Shown here piece by piece: positions 25,409 to 35,430 of a stretch of 64,000 nucleotides of DNA (positions within the stretch are counted from its first letter, which is position 1; each line of letters opens with the position of its first letter). The notes below the pieces were generated by a model. It worked only from the letters and a program-made list of their open reading frames with translations. It searched no databases and was not told the origin of the DNA. Origin of the DNA: Mucilaginibacter gossypii. Its GTDB lineage: Bacteria; Bacteroidota; Bacteroidia; Sphingobacteriales; Sphingobacteriaceae. Position numbers and translations under genes: made by a program. The stretch covers positions 186,001 through 250,000 of the forward strand of contig NZ_FNCG01000004.1 in assembly GCF_900100945.1 (NCBI RefSeq), read 5' to 3'.

Positions 25409-27847
25409 ATGAAACAAATCCTGCTAACGGTACTTTGCTGTTGCTTATCTATACTCTTATTCGCTCAAACAAAAACTTCCGTTGCTCCGGCAGTTCCTAA
25501 TATTATTGTAAAAGGCATCATCATTGATTCGGCTGTAAATAAACCCATGGGGTATGTTACCGTTGCGCTCCAGGATGCCGCAACCAAAGCCCCGGTAAAA
25601 AGTACGCTTGCTAAAGACGATGGCAGTTTTGAACTAAAAGCGCCAGAAGGTAAAACTTACCAGTTAGTTGCTGTTTTTATTGGTTACGCCACCAAAACTA
25701 TCCCGGTAAAACTTACAAATAATACATTTAATGCAGGCCGGATCCTGCTTTCGGCATCGAGCAAACAATTGAAAGAAGTTACCGTTACCGCCGTTAGGCC
25801 GGTAATGAAACAGGAGGTGGACCGCCTGAGTTATGATGTAACTGCCGACCCGGAAAGTAAGTCTATCACCGCGCTGGATATGATCCGTAAAGTACCTTTG
25901 TTATCTGTTGATGGCAACGACGCTATCAAGCTACGGGGTAATGATAATTACAAGATCCTGATAAATGGAAAAGAATCGGCCATGATGGCCAAGAACCCAT
26001 CGGACGTGTTGAAATCTATGCCCGCTGCCAATATTGAAAAGATAGAAGTAATCACTACGCCGCCCGCAAAATATGATGCCGAAGGCCTTGCGGGGATCAT
26101 CAATATCATCACCAAAAAAAATGCGGACCAGGGCTATAACGTAAGTATCAATACGGGCTATAACAATGTTTTTGGCGAACGTGCAAACGTAAACGTAACT
26201 GTTAAACAAGGTAAATTCGGTTTCGCGGGTTACGCAGGCTACAACCACAGGCCCGTGCAAACTTCATCGTTTGAAAATATTACCAATTTTTATCATCCTA
26301 AATCGTCCCTTAACCAAACCGGGACAAGGGGCAATGGGGCTAACAATGTGTACGCCAGCGGTGAGCTGAGCTATGAGGTAGATACCCTGAACCTCATTAC
26401 AGGTATGTATGATTTTTATAACGGTAAAGGTAAGCAGCAAAATAACCAGGTAACCAGTATTAGCGATAGTGTTGATGCTGTTACCCAGTTTTATCGCTTA
26501 TTTAATTCGGGTAATAGTACATTTCATGGTGCAGACGCAGGCCTGAACTATCAGTTGGGATTTAAAAATCATAAAGATCAGTTGCTAACGGTATCATATA
26601 AATACAACAATAACAACAATGATCAAAATAACAATGCAACATCGGGTGCCGATAAAATTGGCGTTCCGCCTCCGGCAGATTATAAGCAGTACAATAATTC
26701 CGGTTCAAAGCAGCACGCTTTTCAGTTAGATTATATTCAGCCGGCAAAAATACTGACACTTGAAGCAGGCGGTAAAGGTATTCTGAGAAACAATTACAGT
26801 AATTTCCATACGGATACACTAACGCAGCCAGGTGTTTATCAAACTAATGACAGTCAAACTAACGATTTTACTTACAAGCAGAACGTTTACAGCTTGTATA
26901 ACTCCTATTCGGTAAAGCTTGCCAAATGGGCCTTTAAGGGAGGCCTGCGTTTAGAACATACAACTGTTAATGCCGATTTTTCAACCACTAACAGCACCGT
27001 TCACCAGGATTATAACAATCTTATACCATCGGTATCTATCCAAAAAAGTTTAAAAAGCAGCAGCCTTACTTTAGGGTTCACCCAGCGCATCCAACGCCCG
27101 GGTATCTACCAGTTAAACCCATTTACTGATCGTACCAACCCGCAATATGTTAACATGGGTAACCCTAATTTGAAGGCCGCGGTTACCAATAACTTCGAGC
27201 TGGGGTATAGTAATTTTGCCAAAGGATCTATCAACCTGAGCACCAATTACTCGTTTGCCAATAATACAGTACAAAACCTGGCGCGGGTTGATTCGGCCGG
27301 GGTAACTACCAATACTTATGACAATGTGGGCTCTAACAAAAACTGGGGCTTTGATGCCAATATCAACTATCCTATCACCCCAAAACTAAATGTAAATGTC
27401 AATGCCGAACTTTTATTTGTTTGGCTTAAGGGCTACTATAACGGTTCGCTTTATAAAAACAGCGGTAACCAGGGACACATTTTTACTTATACCAGCTACA
27501 AATTTGACGGCGGCTATCGCGCCGGCTTAAACATTGGGTATGACAGCCGTTACGTATTGCTGCAGGGGAAGGATAATTATTATTTCTTCAGCTCTATCAG
27601 CGGTACTAAAACCATGTTTAAAGAAAAGGCCACGCTATCAGTAAACATTAATAATCCTTTCAAAAAATTCAACAAACTCGACTTCTACACCAAAACGCCC
27701 GACTTTGATACTTACACCGCTAACAACAACTTTTACCGCACCATTAACGTGAGCCTGAGCTACAAATTCGGCAGGCTTAACAGCAGCATAAAGAAAAATC
27801 AACGTGGTATTAACAATGATGACACCAGCAGCGGAAGCCGCAATTAA
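25409..27847 (+). CDS. TonB-dependent-receptor-like outer membrane beta-barrel protein, tandem paralogue 1
   Basis: An 812-residue outer-membrane protein; the ATG at 25409 starts a good signal peptide (MKQILLTVLCCCLSILLFAQ). Residues about 30-120 are a CarboxypepD_reg-like beta-sandwich (GIIIDSAVNKPMGYVTVALQ, KDDGSFELKAPEGKTYQLV). A plug-like domain follows (MIRKVPLLSVDGNDAIKLRG, NIEKIEVITTPPAKYDAEGL, AGIINIITKKN). The rest is a PF14905-type (OMP_b-brl_3) beta barrel rich in Asn and aromatic residues. The C-terminus extends past the barrel in a hydrophilic tail (IKKNQRGINNDDTSSG). A nutrient role is not implied; this subclass is often stress- or ECF-controlled, which is my inference. Paralogue 2 follows. 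Confidence 0.9.
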   Translation: MKQILLTVLCCCLSILLFAQTKTSVAPAVPNIIVKGIIIDSAVNKPMGYVTVALQDAATKAPVKSTLAKDDGSFELKAPEGKTYQLVAVFIGYATKTIPVKLTNNTFNAGRILLSASSKQLKEVTVTAVRPVMKQEVDRLSYDVTADPESKSITALDMIRKVPLLSVDGNDAIKLRGNDNYKILINGKESAMMAKNPSDVLKSMPAANIEKIEVITTPPAKYDAEGLAGIINIITKKNADQGYNVSINTGYNNVFGERANVNVTVKQGKFGFAGYAGYNHRPVQTSSFENITNFYHPKSSLNQTGTRGNGANNVYASGELSYEVDTLNLITGMYDFYNGKGKQQNNQVTSISDSVDAVTQFYRLFNSGNSTFHGADAGLNYQLGFKNHKDQLLTVSYKYNNNNNDQNNNATSGADKIGVPPPADYKQYNNSGSKQHAFQLDYIQPAKILTLEAGGKGILRNNYSNFHTDTLTQPGVYQTNDSQTNDFTYKQNVYSLYNSYSVKLAKWAFKGGLRLEHTTVNADFSTTNSTVHQDYNNLIPSVSIQKSLKSSSLTLGFTQRIQRPGIYQLNPFTDRTNPQYVNMGNPNLKAAVTNNFELGYSNFAKGSINLSTNYSFANNTVQNLARVDSAGVTTNTYDNVGSNKNWGFDANINYPITPKLNVNVNAELLFVWLKGYYNGSLYKNSGNQGHIFTYTSYKFDGGYRAGLNIGYDSRYVLLQGKDNYYFFSSISGTKTMFKEKATLSVNINNPFKKFNKLDFYTKTPDFDTYTANNNFYRTINVSLSYKFGRLNSSIKKNQRGINNDDTSSGSRN

Positions 27848-27916
27848 CAACTTTAGTAACTAACCCGTTACCTGGCAGTGGCAAACGTTAAAAAGTGTTA
27901 AACGCATATTTTTTGG

Positions 27917-27944
27917 TGTCACGCCCGGGTATCTTAAACGTCTT
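27917..27944 (+). promoter_or_regulatory. possible ECF-sigma promoter of barrel gene 2
   Basis: TGTCAC (CAC at 27920-27922), a 16-base gap, then CGTCTT at 27939-27944. The flanking sequence ACGC.CGGGT also matches the region upstream of the first paralogue, so the promoter appears to have been duplicated with the gene. Confidence 0.4.
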
Positions 27945-27962
27945 ATGACCAAAATCGCAATT

Positions 27963-30449
27963 ATGAAACAATTTCTACTAACAGTGCTATGCTGTTTTGT
28001 CACGGGCATGGCTATGGCCCAGGCTGCCGCACCGGTCTCTGTTCAAAATATAACCGTTAAAGGTACTGTCATCGATTCGGCAACCAACAAACCATTGGGG
28101 TATGGTACGGTGGCACTGCAGGATGCCGCTACCAAAACCCCGGTAAAAAGTACGCTTGCCAAAGATGACGGGAGCTTTGAACTGAAAGCCCCCGAAGGTA
28201 AAACCTATCAGTTAGTAGTAGCTTCTGTTGGATATGCAACCAAAGTACTCCCGGTGAAAATAACCGATAAAACGTTTGATGCGGGGCGGATCCTGGTAGC
28301 AGCATCAAGTAAACAGCTGAACGAGGTAACCATTACCGCTGTAAAGCCGGTAATGAAACAGGAGGTTGACCGCCTCAGTTATGATGTTACTGCCGATCCC
28401 GAAAGCAAAGCGGTATCTGCATTGGACATGATGCGTAAAGTGCCGCTTTTAGCTGTGGACGGCGATGATAACATCAAGTTAAAAGGCAGCGGTAAATATA
28501 AGATCCTGATCAACGGAAAAGAATCGGCGCTGATGGCCAAAAACCCATCTGACGTGTTAAAGGCGATGCCGGCCACCAACATCGAAAAGATTGAGGTGAT
28601 CACTACGCCGCCTGCAAAATACGATGCCGAGGGTTTGGCAGGTATAATTAACATCATCACTAAAAAGAACGCGGATCAGGGCTATAATGGCAGTGTCAAC
28701 ATGCGCTATAACAGTGTTTGGGGGCCGGGGTATAACCTGAACATGACAGCCAAGCAAGGTAAGTTCGGAGTTTCGGGTTATGCAGGTTTTGGTAACCAGA
28801 AGCGTAATACCAATACTTTTACTACTACCCAAACGCAGTTTGAGCCAAACTCAAAAATAGTAAGGTCAAACATATTACAGGATGGTACCAACTCATTTGG
28901 CGGTAAGTATCGCTATGCCAACGCCGAAATGAGCTACGAGATAGATACCCTGAACCTGCTCACTGGCTCATTTGAAGTTTTCCATGGCGAGTTTGATCAG
29001 GATGGTACGCAGCGTTCGGCACAAACCAATGAGGCCGGTGCACTTACACAAGGTTACAATCTATCGAGCAATGGTTATAATCATGACCAGGGACTTGATG
29101 CATCTATCAACTACCAGTTAGGTTTTAAAGGGCACAAAGATGAACTGCTTACCTTATCGTACAAATACAGCTATGGTCCAAGCAAAAACTTTACTGATAA
29201 CCAATTTTCGGACAGGGTTAACTATTATAATTCCTTACAGCCAGATTTTAGACAGTATAATAACGCAGGTAACCGCGAGCATACCTTCCAGTTAGATTAT
29301 GCTTATCCGTTAAAAAAAATCAGCATTGAGGCTGGTGGTAAAGTGATCCTGCGTAATAACTTTAGTGATTACAGGCGCGAGGACAAAGACTCAACCAGTT
29401 CGGTATATAATGTAAACACAGGGCAAACCGGTGAATTTGATTACCATCAGGATGTTTATAGTGCTTATAACTCATACCAGTTAAAGTTTGATAAATGGAC
29501 AGGTAAGGCTGGTTTACGTTTGGAGCATACCCAGGTAAATGCCGTGTTTACAGGTACGCCGCTTGATAAAAGCTATAATAACTTTATTCCATCGGTATCT
29601 GTTCAGCGCTCTATGAAAAGCAGCAGCATCAGTTTGGGCTTTACCCAGCGCATTCAAAGGCCGGGTATTTACCAGTTAAATCCATTTATTGATAAATCGA
29701 ACCCTAAATTCATCAGCACCGGTAATCCCGATCTGAAGCCGGAGTTGAACAATACTTTTGAGTTGAACTATAGTAATTTCTCAAAAGGATCAATCAATGT
29801 TGGTTTGAGCTATGCGTTCTCCAACAATGCTATCCAAAACGTAACCAGCCTGATTCAAAACAACATGGGCGATCATATTGATACCGTTACGTTTACTACG
29901 TACCAAAATTTAGGCAGCAACCGATCACTTGGCTTAAACTTGAATACCAATTACTCAATCACTAAAAAGTTTACGGTTAATATCAACGGGCAAATTTCGC
30001 ACGTGTGGTTAAAGGGAACTTATAACGGCCAGTTTTATAAAAATGACGGTTACACCGGCAACGCTTTTGCCAATATTGGCTACAAATTTGATGGCGGCTA
30101 TCGCATTGGCCTCGATGCCGGTTTCTTTAGCGGGGATGTTACCTTACAAGGCAAGTCAAGCAATTTTATTTTTAACTCCTACGTACTATCTAAAGAGTTC
30201 CTGAACAAAAAGCTGACCATATCGGCAGTAGCCAACAACCCGTACAGTAAATACCGTACATTCAGATCGACCACACATACAGTTGATTTCGACCAGGAAT
30301 CATTGTACCATAACCGCTACAGGAATTTTGCTGTGAGGTTAAACTTTAAGTTTGGTAAACTGAATGGCGATATCAAAAAGAACCAGCGTGGCATTAATAA
30401 CGATGATACCAAAGGCGGGGGCAAAAGCAATGGCGGCGGCAATGGTTAA
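27963..30449 (+). CDS. TonB-dependent-receptor-like outer membrane beta-barrel protein, tandem paralogue 2
   Basis: An 828-residue outer-membrane protein with signal peptide MKQFLLTVLCCFVTGMAMA (start at 27963; the ATG at 27945 is six codons upstream and overlaps the putative -10). The domains match paralogue 1: CarboxypepD_reg-like (GTVIDSATNKPLGYGTVALQ), plug-like (MMRKVPLLAVDGDDNIKLKG, NIEKIEVITTPPAKYDAEGL) and PF14905-type barrel (FTQRIQRPGIYQLNPFIDKS). The tail is IKKNQRGINNDDTKGGG plus a Gly/Asn run. The first 230 residues are nearly the same as paralogue 1, while the outer parts of the barrel differ, as expected if surface loops bind different ligands. A separate ECF-like promoter lies upstream. 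Confidence 0.9.
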   Translation: MKQFLLTVLCCFVTGMAMAQAAAPVSVQNITVKGTVIDSATNKPLGYGTVALQDAATKTPVKSTLAKDDGSFELKAPEGKTYQLVVASVGYATKVLPVKITDKTFDAGRILVAASSKQLNEVTITAVKPVMKQEVDRLSYDVTADPESKAVSALDMMRKVPLLAVDGDDNIKLKGSGKYKILINGKESALMAKNPSDVLKAMPATNIEKIEVITTPPAKYDAEGLAGIINIITKKNADQGYNGSVNMRYNSVWGPGYNLNMTAKQGKFGVSGYAGFGNQKRNTNTFTTTQTQFEPNSKIVRSNILQDGTNSFGGKYRYANAEMSYEIDTLNLLTGSFEVFHGEFDQDGTQRSAQTNEAGALTQGYNLSSNGYNHDQGLDASINYQLGFKGHKDELLTLSYKYSYGPSKNFTDNQFSDRVNYYNSLQPDFRQYNNAGNREHTFQLDYAYPLKKISIEAGGKVILRNNFSDYRREDKDSTSSVYNVNTGQTGEFDYHQDVYSAYNSYQLKFDKWTGKAGLRLEHTQVNAVFTGTPLDKSYNNFIPSVSVQRSMKSSSISLGFTQRIQRPGIYQLNPFIDKSNPKFISTGNPDLKPELNNTFELNYSNFSKGSINVGLSYAFSNNAIQNVTSLIQNNMGDHIDTVTFTTYQNLGSNRSLGLNLNTNYSITKKFTVNINGQISHVWLKGTYNGQFYKNDGYTGNAFANIGYKFDGGYRIGLDAGFFSGDVTLQGKSSNFIFNSYVLSKEFLNKKLTISAVANNPYSKYRTFRSTTHTVDFDQESLYHNRYRNFAVRLNFKFGKLNGDIKKNQRGINNDDTKGGGKSNGGGNG

Positions 30450-30581
30450 TTGCTAATAGATATTTGTTAGGAGAGGCGCGTAATGGCGCCTCTTTTTGTT
30501 TTTTATCGCCATATCATAAAACAACAGGCGAGTTGAAATAGTCCCTGCTCATGATATATCGAAATCCGTAAATTTACCCCC

Positions 30582-30932
30582 ATGAAAGTTTACGGAATAA
30601 CCAATTGCAATACAGTAAAAAAAGCCCTCGACTGGCTTAAAGAAAATAAGGTAGCTTACGATTTCCAGGATTTCAAAAAGTTGGGTGTAAGCGCCGAAAA
30701 ATTGCAGGAATGGGATACCAAAGCAGGTTACGAAAAGTTTTTGAACAAACAAGGCCTCACATGGAAACAACTTGAGCCTGCTGTTAAGGAAAGCATCAAA
30801 ACCAACGCCGACGCGCTGCAATTATTACAGCAAAAAACCAGTATGATCAAACGCCCGGTAATTGAGGATAATGGTTTCCTTTTCTTCGGTTTTGATGAGA
30901 AGGTTTATGCAGATCATTTTTTGGGGAAGTAA
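30582..30932 (+). CDS. Spx/ArsC-family thioredoxin-fold protein
   Basis: A 116-residue cytoplasmic protein of the ArsC/Spx/YffB family. It opens MKVYGITNCNTVKKALDWLK, with a single Cys in the position of the active-site CxxC/CX5 loop (NCNTVKKA). The rest matches the family: WDTKAGYEKFLNKQGLTWKQ and the late cis-Pro motif KRPVIEDNGFLFFGFDE. Arsenate reductases need more Cys/Arg residues than are seen here, so arsenate reduction is unlikely; Spx-like regulation or a glutathione-linked reductase role (as proposed for YffB) is more plausible. It stands alone after the barrel genes. Confidence 0.8.
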   Translation: MKVYGITNCNTVKKALDWLKENKVAYDFQDFKKLGVSAEKLQEWDTKAGYEKFLNKQGLTWKQLEPAVKESIKTNADALQLLQQKTSMIKRPVIEDNGFLFFGFDEKVYADHFLGK

Positions 30933-30955
30933 GGATTTGGTGAACCGTATTTCGT

Positions 30956-31029
30956 GCCGTTGTTAGATAAACAACGGCGCGGAAATAATTATGTCATTGC
31001 CCGCCGTTGTTGGTGTTGTCACCAACAAC
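30956..31029 (+). repeat. REP-like double hairpin, family 2, upstream of second RAYT
   Basis: Hairpin one is GCCGTTGTT, AGATA, AACAACGGC (30956-30978). Hairpin two is GTTGTTGGTG, TTGT, CACCAACAAC (31006-31029). The two are built on the shared word GTTGTT. Copies of hairpin two flank the far side of the RAYT at 31689-31712 (inverted) and 31748-31770. Confidence 0.85.
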
Positions 31030-31157
31030 TCTACGCCGCGTATTATCTTATGCTGTGATCGTTACGCATAAAATGATTTTTTAGTTCCTAATGATTAAAT
31101 ATTATTGGCAATAGCATCAATAAATAAAGTGAGCCGATTTTATTTATTTTAGCATAT

Positions 31158-31685
31158 ATGGCTGAAATTAACTTTGACTATCATCCACAATTTTTCACAG
31201 CAACAATTTTAGAATGGAAGCCATTGCTAACAGAAGATATTTATAAAGATATAATTATAAAAAGTCTGTTGTTTCTAAAAAACGAAGGAAGTATAGTTGT
31301 TTATGGGTTCGTGATAATGCCTAATCACATTCATTTGATATGGCAGATACAAGACGGACATACACGGGATTTGGTTCAAATGCGTTTCTTGAAATTTACG
31401 GCGCAGCAGATGAAATTCAGCTTATTGGATAGTAATGATGATAGATTATCCCTACTTATGGTTAATGCCAAGGATCGGAAATATCAATTTTGGGAGCGAA
31501 ATTCCTTAAGTATTGATTTGTGGACCCCGGACGTTTTTATGCAAAAGTTGGACTATATCCACAATAATCCATTGCAGGAAAAATGGAAATTGGTTCAATA
31601 TCCGGAAGATTATAAATATTCATCTGCCAGGTTTTATGAAACGGGGATAGACGAGTTCGGTTTAATTACACATCATGCAGGGTGA
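31158..31685 (+). CDS. second REP-associated tyrosine transposase (RAYT), Y1/HUH fold
   Basis: A 175-residue Y1_Tnp protein with HUH motif NHIHLIW (in GFVIMPNHIHLIWQIQDG, about residues 50-67) and the C-terminal signature QKLDYIHNNPLQEKWKLVQY and YPEDYKYSSA. Sequence similarity to the first RAYT is confined to these motifs; the middle region (TRDLVQMRFLKFTAQQMKFS) matches a different subgroup. Its flanking palindromes (GTTGTTGGTG type) are also unrelated to those of the first RAYT, so each transposase pairs with its own hairpin. The frame is intact. Base use is more AT-rich than in the neighbours, consistent with a mobile origin. Confidence 0.92.
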   Translation: MAEINFDYHPQFFTATILEWKPLLTEDIYKDIIIKSLLFLKNEGSIVVYGFVIMPNHIHLIWQIQDGHTRDLVQMRFLKFTAQQMKFSLLDSNDDRLSLLMVNAKDRKYQFWERNSLSIDLWTPDVFMQKLDYIHNNPLQEKWKLVQYPEDYKYSSARFYETGIDEFGLITHHAG

Positions 31686-31688
31686 ATA

Positions 31689-31712
31689 GTTGTTGGTGAC
31701 AACACCAACAAC
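31689..31712 (-). repeat. REP-like hairpin, family 2, inverted, 3' of second RAYT
   Basis: GTTGTTGGTG, ACAA, CACCAACAAC; the loop is the reverse complement of the upstream copy's TTGT, so it is inverted. The word TTAGATA beside the upstream copy also recurs beside this one in reverse. It starts four bases after the RAYT stop. Confidence 0.85.
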
Positions 31713-31747
31713 GGCGTGGTATCTAACGCGTCCCTAATTTTTTAGCA

Positions 31748-31770
31748 ATTGTTGGTGTTGTCACCAACAA
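31748..31770 (+). repeat. REP-like hairpin, family 2, third copy
   Basis: TTGTTGGTG, TTGT, CACCAACAA in the same orientation as the upstream copy. With 31689-31712 it forms an inverted pair. Confidence 0.8.
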
Positions 31771-31850
31771 TAACCAATTCACCTGATAAGCAGCCTTTAA
31801 GCACGAAATCAATTCCTTAATTAAATCGGTAACAATCGTTTTACCAATCT

Positions 31851-31880
31851 TTTGCATCTCCCTAATTTGTAGTATACTTG
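31851..31880 (+). promoter_or_regulatory. Bacteroidota-type promoter of the M1 peptidase gene
   Basis: TTTG at 31851-31854, an 18-base spacer, and TATACTTG at 31873-31880 (one mismatch to TAnnTTTG). Same spacing as the tRNA-Gln promoter. It lies 29 bases before the start codon. Confidence 0.65.
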
Positions 31881-31908
31881 TTCCTTTACGCAATTTATTT
31901 GACTGAAC

Positions 31909-33903
31909 ATGAAACTAAAACTGATGGCAGGTTGCAGCCTTGCCTTTATGTTGGCCGCAAGCGTGAGTTACGCCCAGCAGCCAGCGCCTACCACCACAAC
32001 ACCCCCCGCCGGTTCTGTTTACGATTATCACGAAACTTTTGGTCCCGGTTTTTATACTAAAAATGGTACCGAGTTCCGCGCAGCGAGTGGCGAGCCAGGA
32101 TATAAATACTGGCAAAACCGTGCAGACTACCAGCTGGCTGCCAAACTGAATGATCAAACCAACGAAATTACCGGCTCGGAAGTTTTAACGTATACCAATA
32201 ACAGTCCGCAAACATTGGGCTTTATGTGGATGCAGTTGGATCAGAATCTGTTTAAGCTCGATTCAAGAGGTACAGCCATCGTTCCCCCGGCAGGTAGCCG
32301 TAACTGGGGCCGCGGCGAGGCGTTTGATGCCGGTTATAAAATTAAATCGGTAAAAGTTGCTGGTTTGAAAGGCGAATATGTCGACGTTAAATTCCTGATC
32401 ACCGATACCAGGATGCAGGTTTTCCTTCCAAAAGAAATTGCCGCGAACGGCGGACAGGCTAAACTGAAAATTGAATACTCATTTGTGTCGCCAAATTATG
32501 GGTCGGACCGTATGGGCTACCTGCAAACCAAAAATGGTAAAGTTTATACTATTGCACAATGGTACCCGCGCGTATGTGTGTATGACGACGTAATGGGCTG
32601 GAACACCCTGCCGTATAGCGGCCCGGGTGAGTTTTACCTGGAATACGGTGATTTTGACCTGAACATCACTGCACCTGCCAACCATATTGTTGTAGCATCC
32701 GGCGAATTATTAAACCCGCAGGAAGTATATACCCCTGAGCAATTGAAACGCTGGGCAGCTGCCGAAAAAAGCGAAAGCACTGTCATCATCCGCTCGGCTG
32801 CTGAAGTTACCGATCCAAAATCGCGCCCTGCCGGTAAAACCCAGTTAACCTGGCACTTTAAAATCAAGAATGCCCGTGATGCTTCATGGGCTTCATCTGC
32901 AGCATTTATTATCGATGCTGCCAAAATGGACCTGCCAAGCGGTAAAAAATCAACTGCTATATCTGCCTACCCGGTTGAAAGCGACGGCAACGATGCCTGG
33001 GGCCGTTCAACAGAGTACGTTAAAAAATCTATTGAGTATAACTCATCAAAATGGTTCGAGTTCCCTTATCCTGCTGCTACTGCGGTTGCAGGTATAGTGG
33101 GTGGTATGGAATATCCAGGCATTGTTTTCTGCGGAGCGAAAGCTAAAAAGGCAAGTCTTTGGGGTGTAAACGATCATGAATTTGGTCATACCTGGTTCCC
33201 GATGATCGTAGGCTCAAACGAGCGCATGTACGGCTGGATGGACGAGGGTTTTAATACGTTCATCAATACGCTTTCTACCGCTAACTTTAACAATGGCGAG
33301 TACAAAAACACAAGGGTGCCGGATATGCATACTATCGGTGCTTTCTTTACCAGGCCCGATCTTGAGCCTGTTATGAGCCAGCCGGCTAACTTAAAAGAGA
33401 GAAACACTGGTACCCTGCTTTACTCAAAGCCAAGCGCCGGTTTAGTATTGCTGCGCGAGCAGATCTTAGGCCCGGAGCGTTTTGATTTCGCCTTTAAAAC
33501 CTACATTAACCGCTGGGCATTTAAACACCCAACTCCCGACGACTTTTTCCGCACGATGGAAAATGCAAGCGGCGAAAACCTGCAATGGTTTTGGAGAGGC
33601 TGGTTCCTGAACGACTGGCGTTTGGATGTTGCTGTAAGCGATGTAAAATATGTTGATAACGATCCAACCAAAGGCTCGCTGATCACTTTAGATAACCTGG
33701 GTAAAATGGCAATGCCGGTTATCCTGGAAGTTAAAACCAAAGGTGGTAAAGTTGACCGCGTAAAACTGCCGGTTGAAATTTGGGAGCGTTATGCGTCATG
33801 GACATTTAAATATCCATCAACCGAAGAAATTGAATCGGTTACTTACGATCCTGATAAAGTATTACCGGATTACAATCCTGAAAATAACGTTTGGAAAAAA
33901 TAG
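31909..33903 (+). CDS. M1 family zinc metallopeptidase (aminopeptidase-like)
   Basis: Exported 664-residue peptidase with signal peptide [22 protein letters not shown]. The zinc site is intact: HEFGH at residues 423-427 and the third ligand Glu446 in [12 protein letters not shown], the 18-residue spacing of gluzincins. The substrate-binding GMEYPG motif (GxMEN-like) precedes it. The N-terminal beta domain (about 60-270) and a C-terminal beta part are present, but the long helical C-terminal domain of classical aminopeptidase N is absent, as in short Bacteroidota M1 proteins. The product probably trims peptides in the periplasm. It appears monocistronic, with a consensus promoter before it and a strong terminator after it. 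Confidence 0.95.
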   Translation: MKLKLMAGCSLAFMLAASVSYAQQPAPTTTTPPAGSVYDYHETFGPGFYTKNGTEFRAASGEPGYKYWQNRADYQLAAKLNDQTNEITGSEVLTYTNNSPQTLGFMWMQLDQNLFKLDSRGTAIVPPAGSRNWGRGEAFDAGYKIKSVKVAGLKGEYVDVKFLITDTRMQVFLPKEIAANGGQAKLKIEYSFVSPNYGSDRMGYLQTKNGKVYTIAQWYPRVCVYDDVMGWNTLPYSGPGEFYLEYGDFDLNITAPANHIVVASGELLNPQEVYTPEQLKRWAAAEKSESTVIIRSAAEVTDPKSRPAGKTQLTWHFKIKNARDASWASSAAFIIDAAKMDLPSGKKSTAISAYPVESDGNDAWGRSTEYVKKSIEYNSSKWFEFPYPAATAVAGIVGGMEYPGIVFCGAKAKKASLWGVNDHEFGHTWFPMIVGSNERMYGWMDEGFNTFINTLSTANFNNGEYKNTRVPDMHTIGAFFTRPDLEPVMSQPANLKERNTGTLLYSKPSAGLVLLREQILGPERFDFAFKTYINRWAFKHPTPDDFFRTMENASGENLQWFWRGWFLNDWRLDVAVSDVKYVDNDPTKGSLITLDNLGKMAMPVILEVKTKGGKVDRVKLPVEIWERYASWTFKYPSTEEIESVTYDPDKVLPDYNPENNVWKK

Positions 33904-33937
33904 CCTCTCTGGATCTCCCCCCTAAAAGGGGAAACAA

Positions 33938-33975
33938 AAAAACCGGCGATGAGCGTTAGTTCATCGCCGGTTTTC
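33938..33975. terminator. terminator after M1 peptidase
   Basis: AAAACCGGCGATGA and TCATCGCCGGTTTT form a 14-bp stem with a short loop and T-rich 3' side. A C-rich repeat word (CCCCCCTAAAAGGGG) lies just before it at 33917-33931. Confidence 0.88.
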
Positions 33976-34045
33976 GTTTGATTATCTTTAATTCCAGACT
34001 TTACGAAACCTTATAGAAGCTTAAAGGCTGCAATACAAAACTTGT

Positions 34046-35314
34046 TTATTGCAATGATATCTTCAGGATTTTATTATTCCTTGTATCGGCTATAAAAATA
34101 TTGCCGCTTTTATCAACTACATGGCCTTCGGCATCAGCCAAGCCGCCGGCCACTAAGTTAGTAACGTTATCCTTGTTAACTTTTATCAACGAGGAGTTTG
34201 CGCTAACGTATAAATTACCCGCGGCGTCTAAACTTATCGCGTCAATACCGTCAAAAGTGGTGTTACGTACACCGGTTATTGCAACCGTTGTAACTACAGC
34301 AGCGGGAGTTATTTTCCGGATGCGTTGATTTAACAGGTCGGCAACAAAAACATTCCCGTTTTTATCTGTAGCCACACTTACCGGCAAATTGAAACTTGCC
34401 GCTGTTCCAGTACCATCTGTTAGTGCTGATATCGAGTTTCCGGCAAAAGTGCTTACCATACCGGTATTATCAATTTTCCTGATCACATTATTTTGCGGGT
34501 CGGCAACATAAAAATTGCCCAAGCCGTCTATACTGATCCCTGTGGGGTTTTTAAAAGCAGCCAATGTAAGCGAGCCATTTGTAAGGCCATAAGCACCGCT
34601 GCCGGCAAAAGTACTTACCGAGGCTGTAGGAGTAATTTTTCGTATTACGTGGTTTAATTCATCGGCAACATAAATGTTCCCGGCATTATCTATGGTTAAT
34701 GCATCCGGGTGATTAAAGCAAGCTATTGCACCAATGCCGTTTACCAGCCCCGCAGTACCGCTTCCTGCAAAAGTGCTTACCGTTCCGGTGGTGCTTATTT
34801 TCCTGATCTTATTGTTTTTTGAATCGGCAACATATAAATTGCCATCATTGTCAATCACTATGCCAATTGGTCCATTAAAACTTGCCAAGGCACCATCTGC
34901 ATCATTTGCTCCCGCTGTACCGCTGCCTGCAATTGTAGTTGTTACCGGTGTTAACAAATAGGTAAAAGAGGGGCCTACGATGGTTTTGCCATTTACAGTA
35001 ACTTTTATAATTCCGCTTCCTGCTCCTACAGGTACAGTTGCGGTAAGTTTAGTTGCTGTCGCCGTTTTTACAATACCCTCTTTATCGTTAAAAAACACCT
35101 TGTCATCAGTTAAGGTTGTGCTGAAGCCGGTACCCGTAATTTCGACAAGGGTATTAAACGGGCCTTCATTTACATTGATGGAACTTACTGTTAACGCAGG
35201 GGGATCTGTTTTAGGGGGGGTGGGATCTCCGCCGCTTTTAGAACACGAAGCCAAAATACATGTACTAAATAGAAAAGCAATTGAGAGAATTAATTTAGGG
35301 TTCAGGTGTAGCAT
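34046..35314 (-). CDS. NHL-repeat lipoprotein with IPT/TIG domain
   Basis: A 422-residue surface or periplasmic lipoprotein. The ATG at 35314 was chosen because it starts a lipoprotein signal (MLHLNPKLILSIAFLFSTCILASC, lipobox LASC). The upstream ATG at 35365 adds 17 residues that break this. After a Pro/Lys linker comes an IPT/TIG beta-sandwich (VSSINVNEGPFNTLVEITGT, about residues 40-125). Five or six NHL blades follow, each with the pattern DNxGNLYVADxxNNxIRKI and TVSTFAGSGTAG. NHL propellers bind proteins or ligands; no enzymatic motif is seen. The function is unknown. It is convergent with the M1 peptidase. Confidence 0.9.
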   Translation of the reverse strand: MLHLNPKLILSIAFLFSTCILASCSKSGGDPTPPKTDPPALTVSSINVNEGPFNTLVEITGTGFSTTLTDDKVFFNDKEGIVKTATATKLTATVPVGAGSGIIKVTVNGKTIVGPSFTYLLTPVTTTIAGSGTAGANDADGALASFNGPIGIVIDNDGNLYVADSKNNKIRKISTTGTVSTFAGSGTAGLVNGIGAIACFNHPDALTIDNAGNIYVADELNHVIRKITPTASVSTFAGSGAYGLTNGSLTLAAFKNPTGISIDGLGNFYVADPQNNVIRKIDNTGMVSTFAGNSISALTDGTGTAASFNLPVSVATDKNGNVFVADLLNQRIRKITPAAVVTTVAITGVRNTTFDGIDAISLDAAGNLYVSANSSLIKVNKDNVTNLVAGGLADAEGHVVDKSGNIFIADTRNNKILKISLQ

Positions 35315-35430
35315 TTTTATTAATTTGACACAAAAATAACTAATAATTGCCAGCTTATGCAACAATGAAGTTCAACTGACAAACAATTGAATACTACACC
35401 GTTATTTTACAATATCAAACACAAACTATC

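Noticed and set aside
30582-30932. Arsenate reductase call for the ArsC-family protein
   Set aside because: Only one Cys is present and the extra catalytic Cys/Arg set of true arsenate reductases is not visible, so only the fold-level family is claimed.
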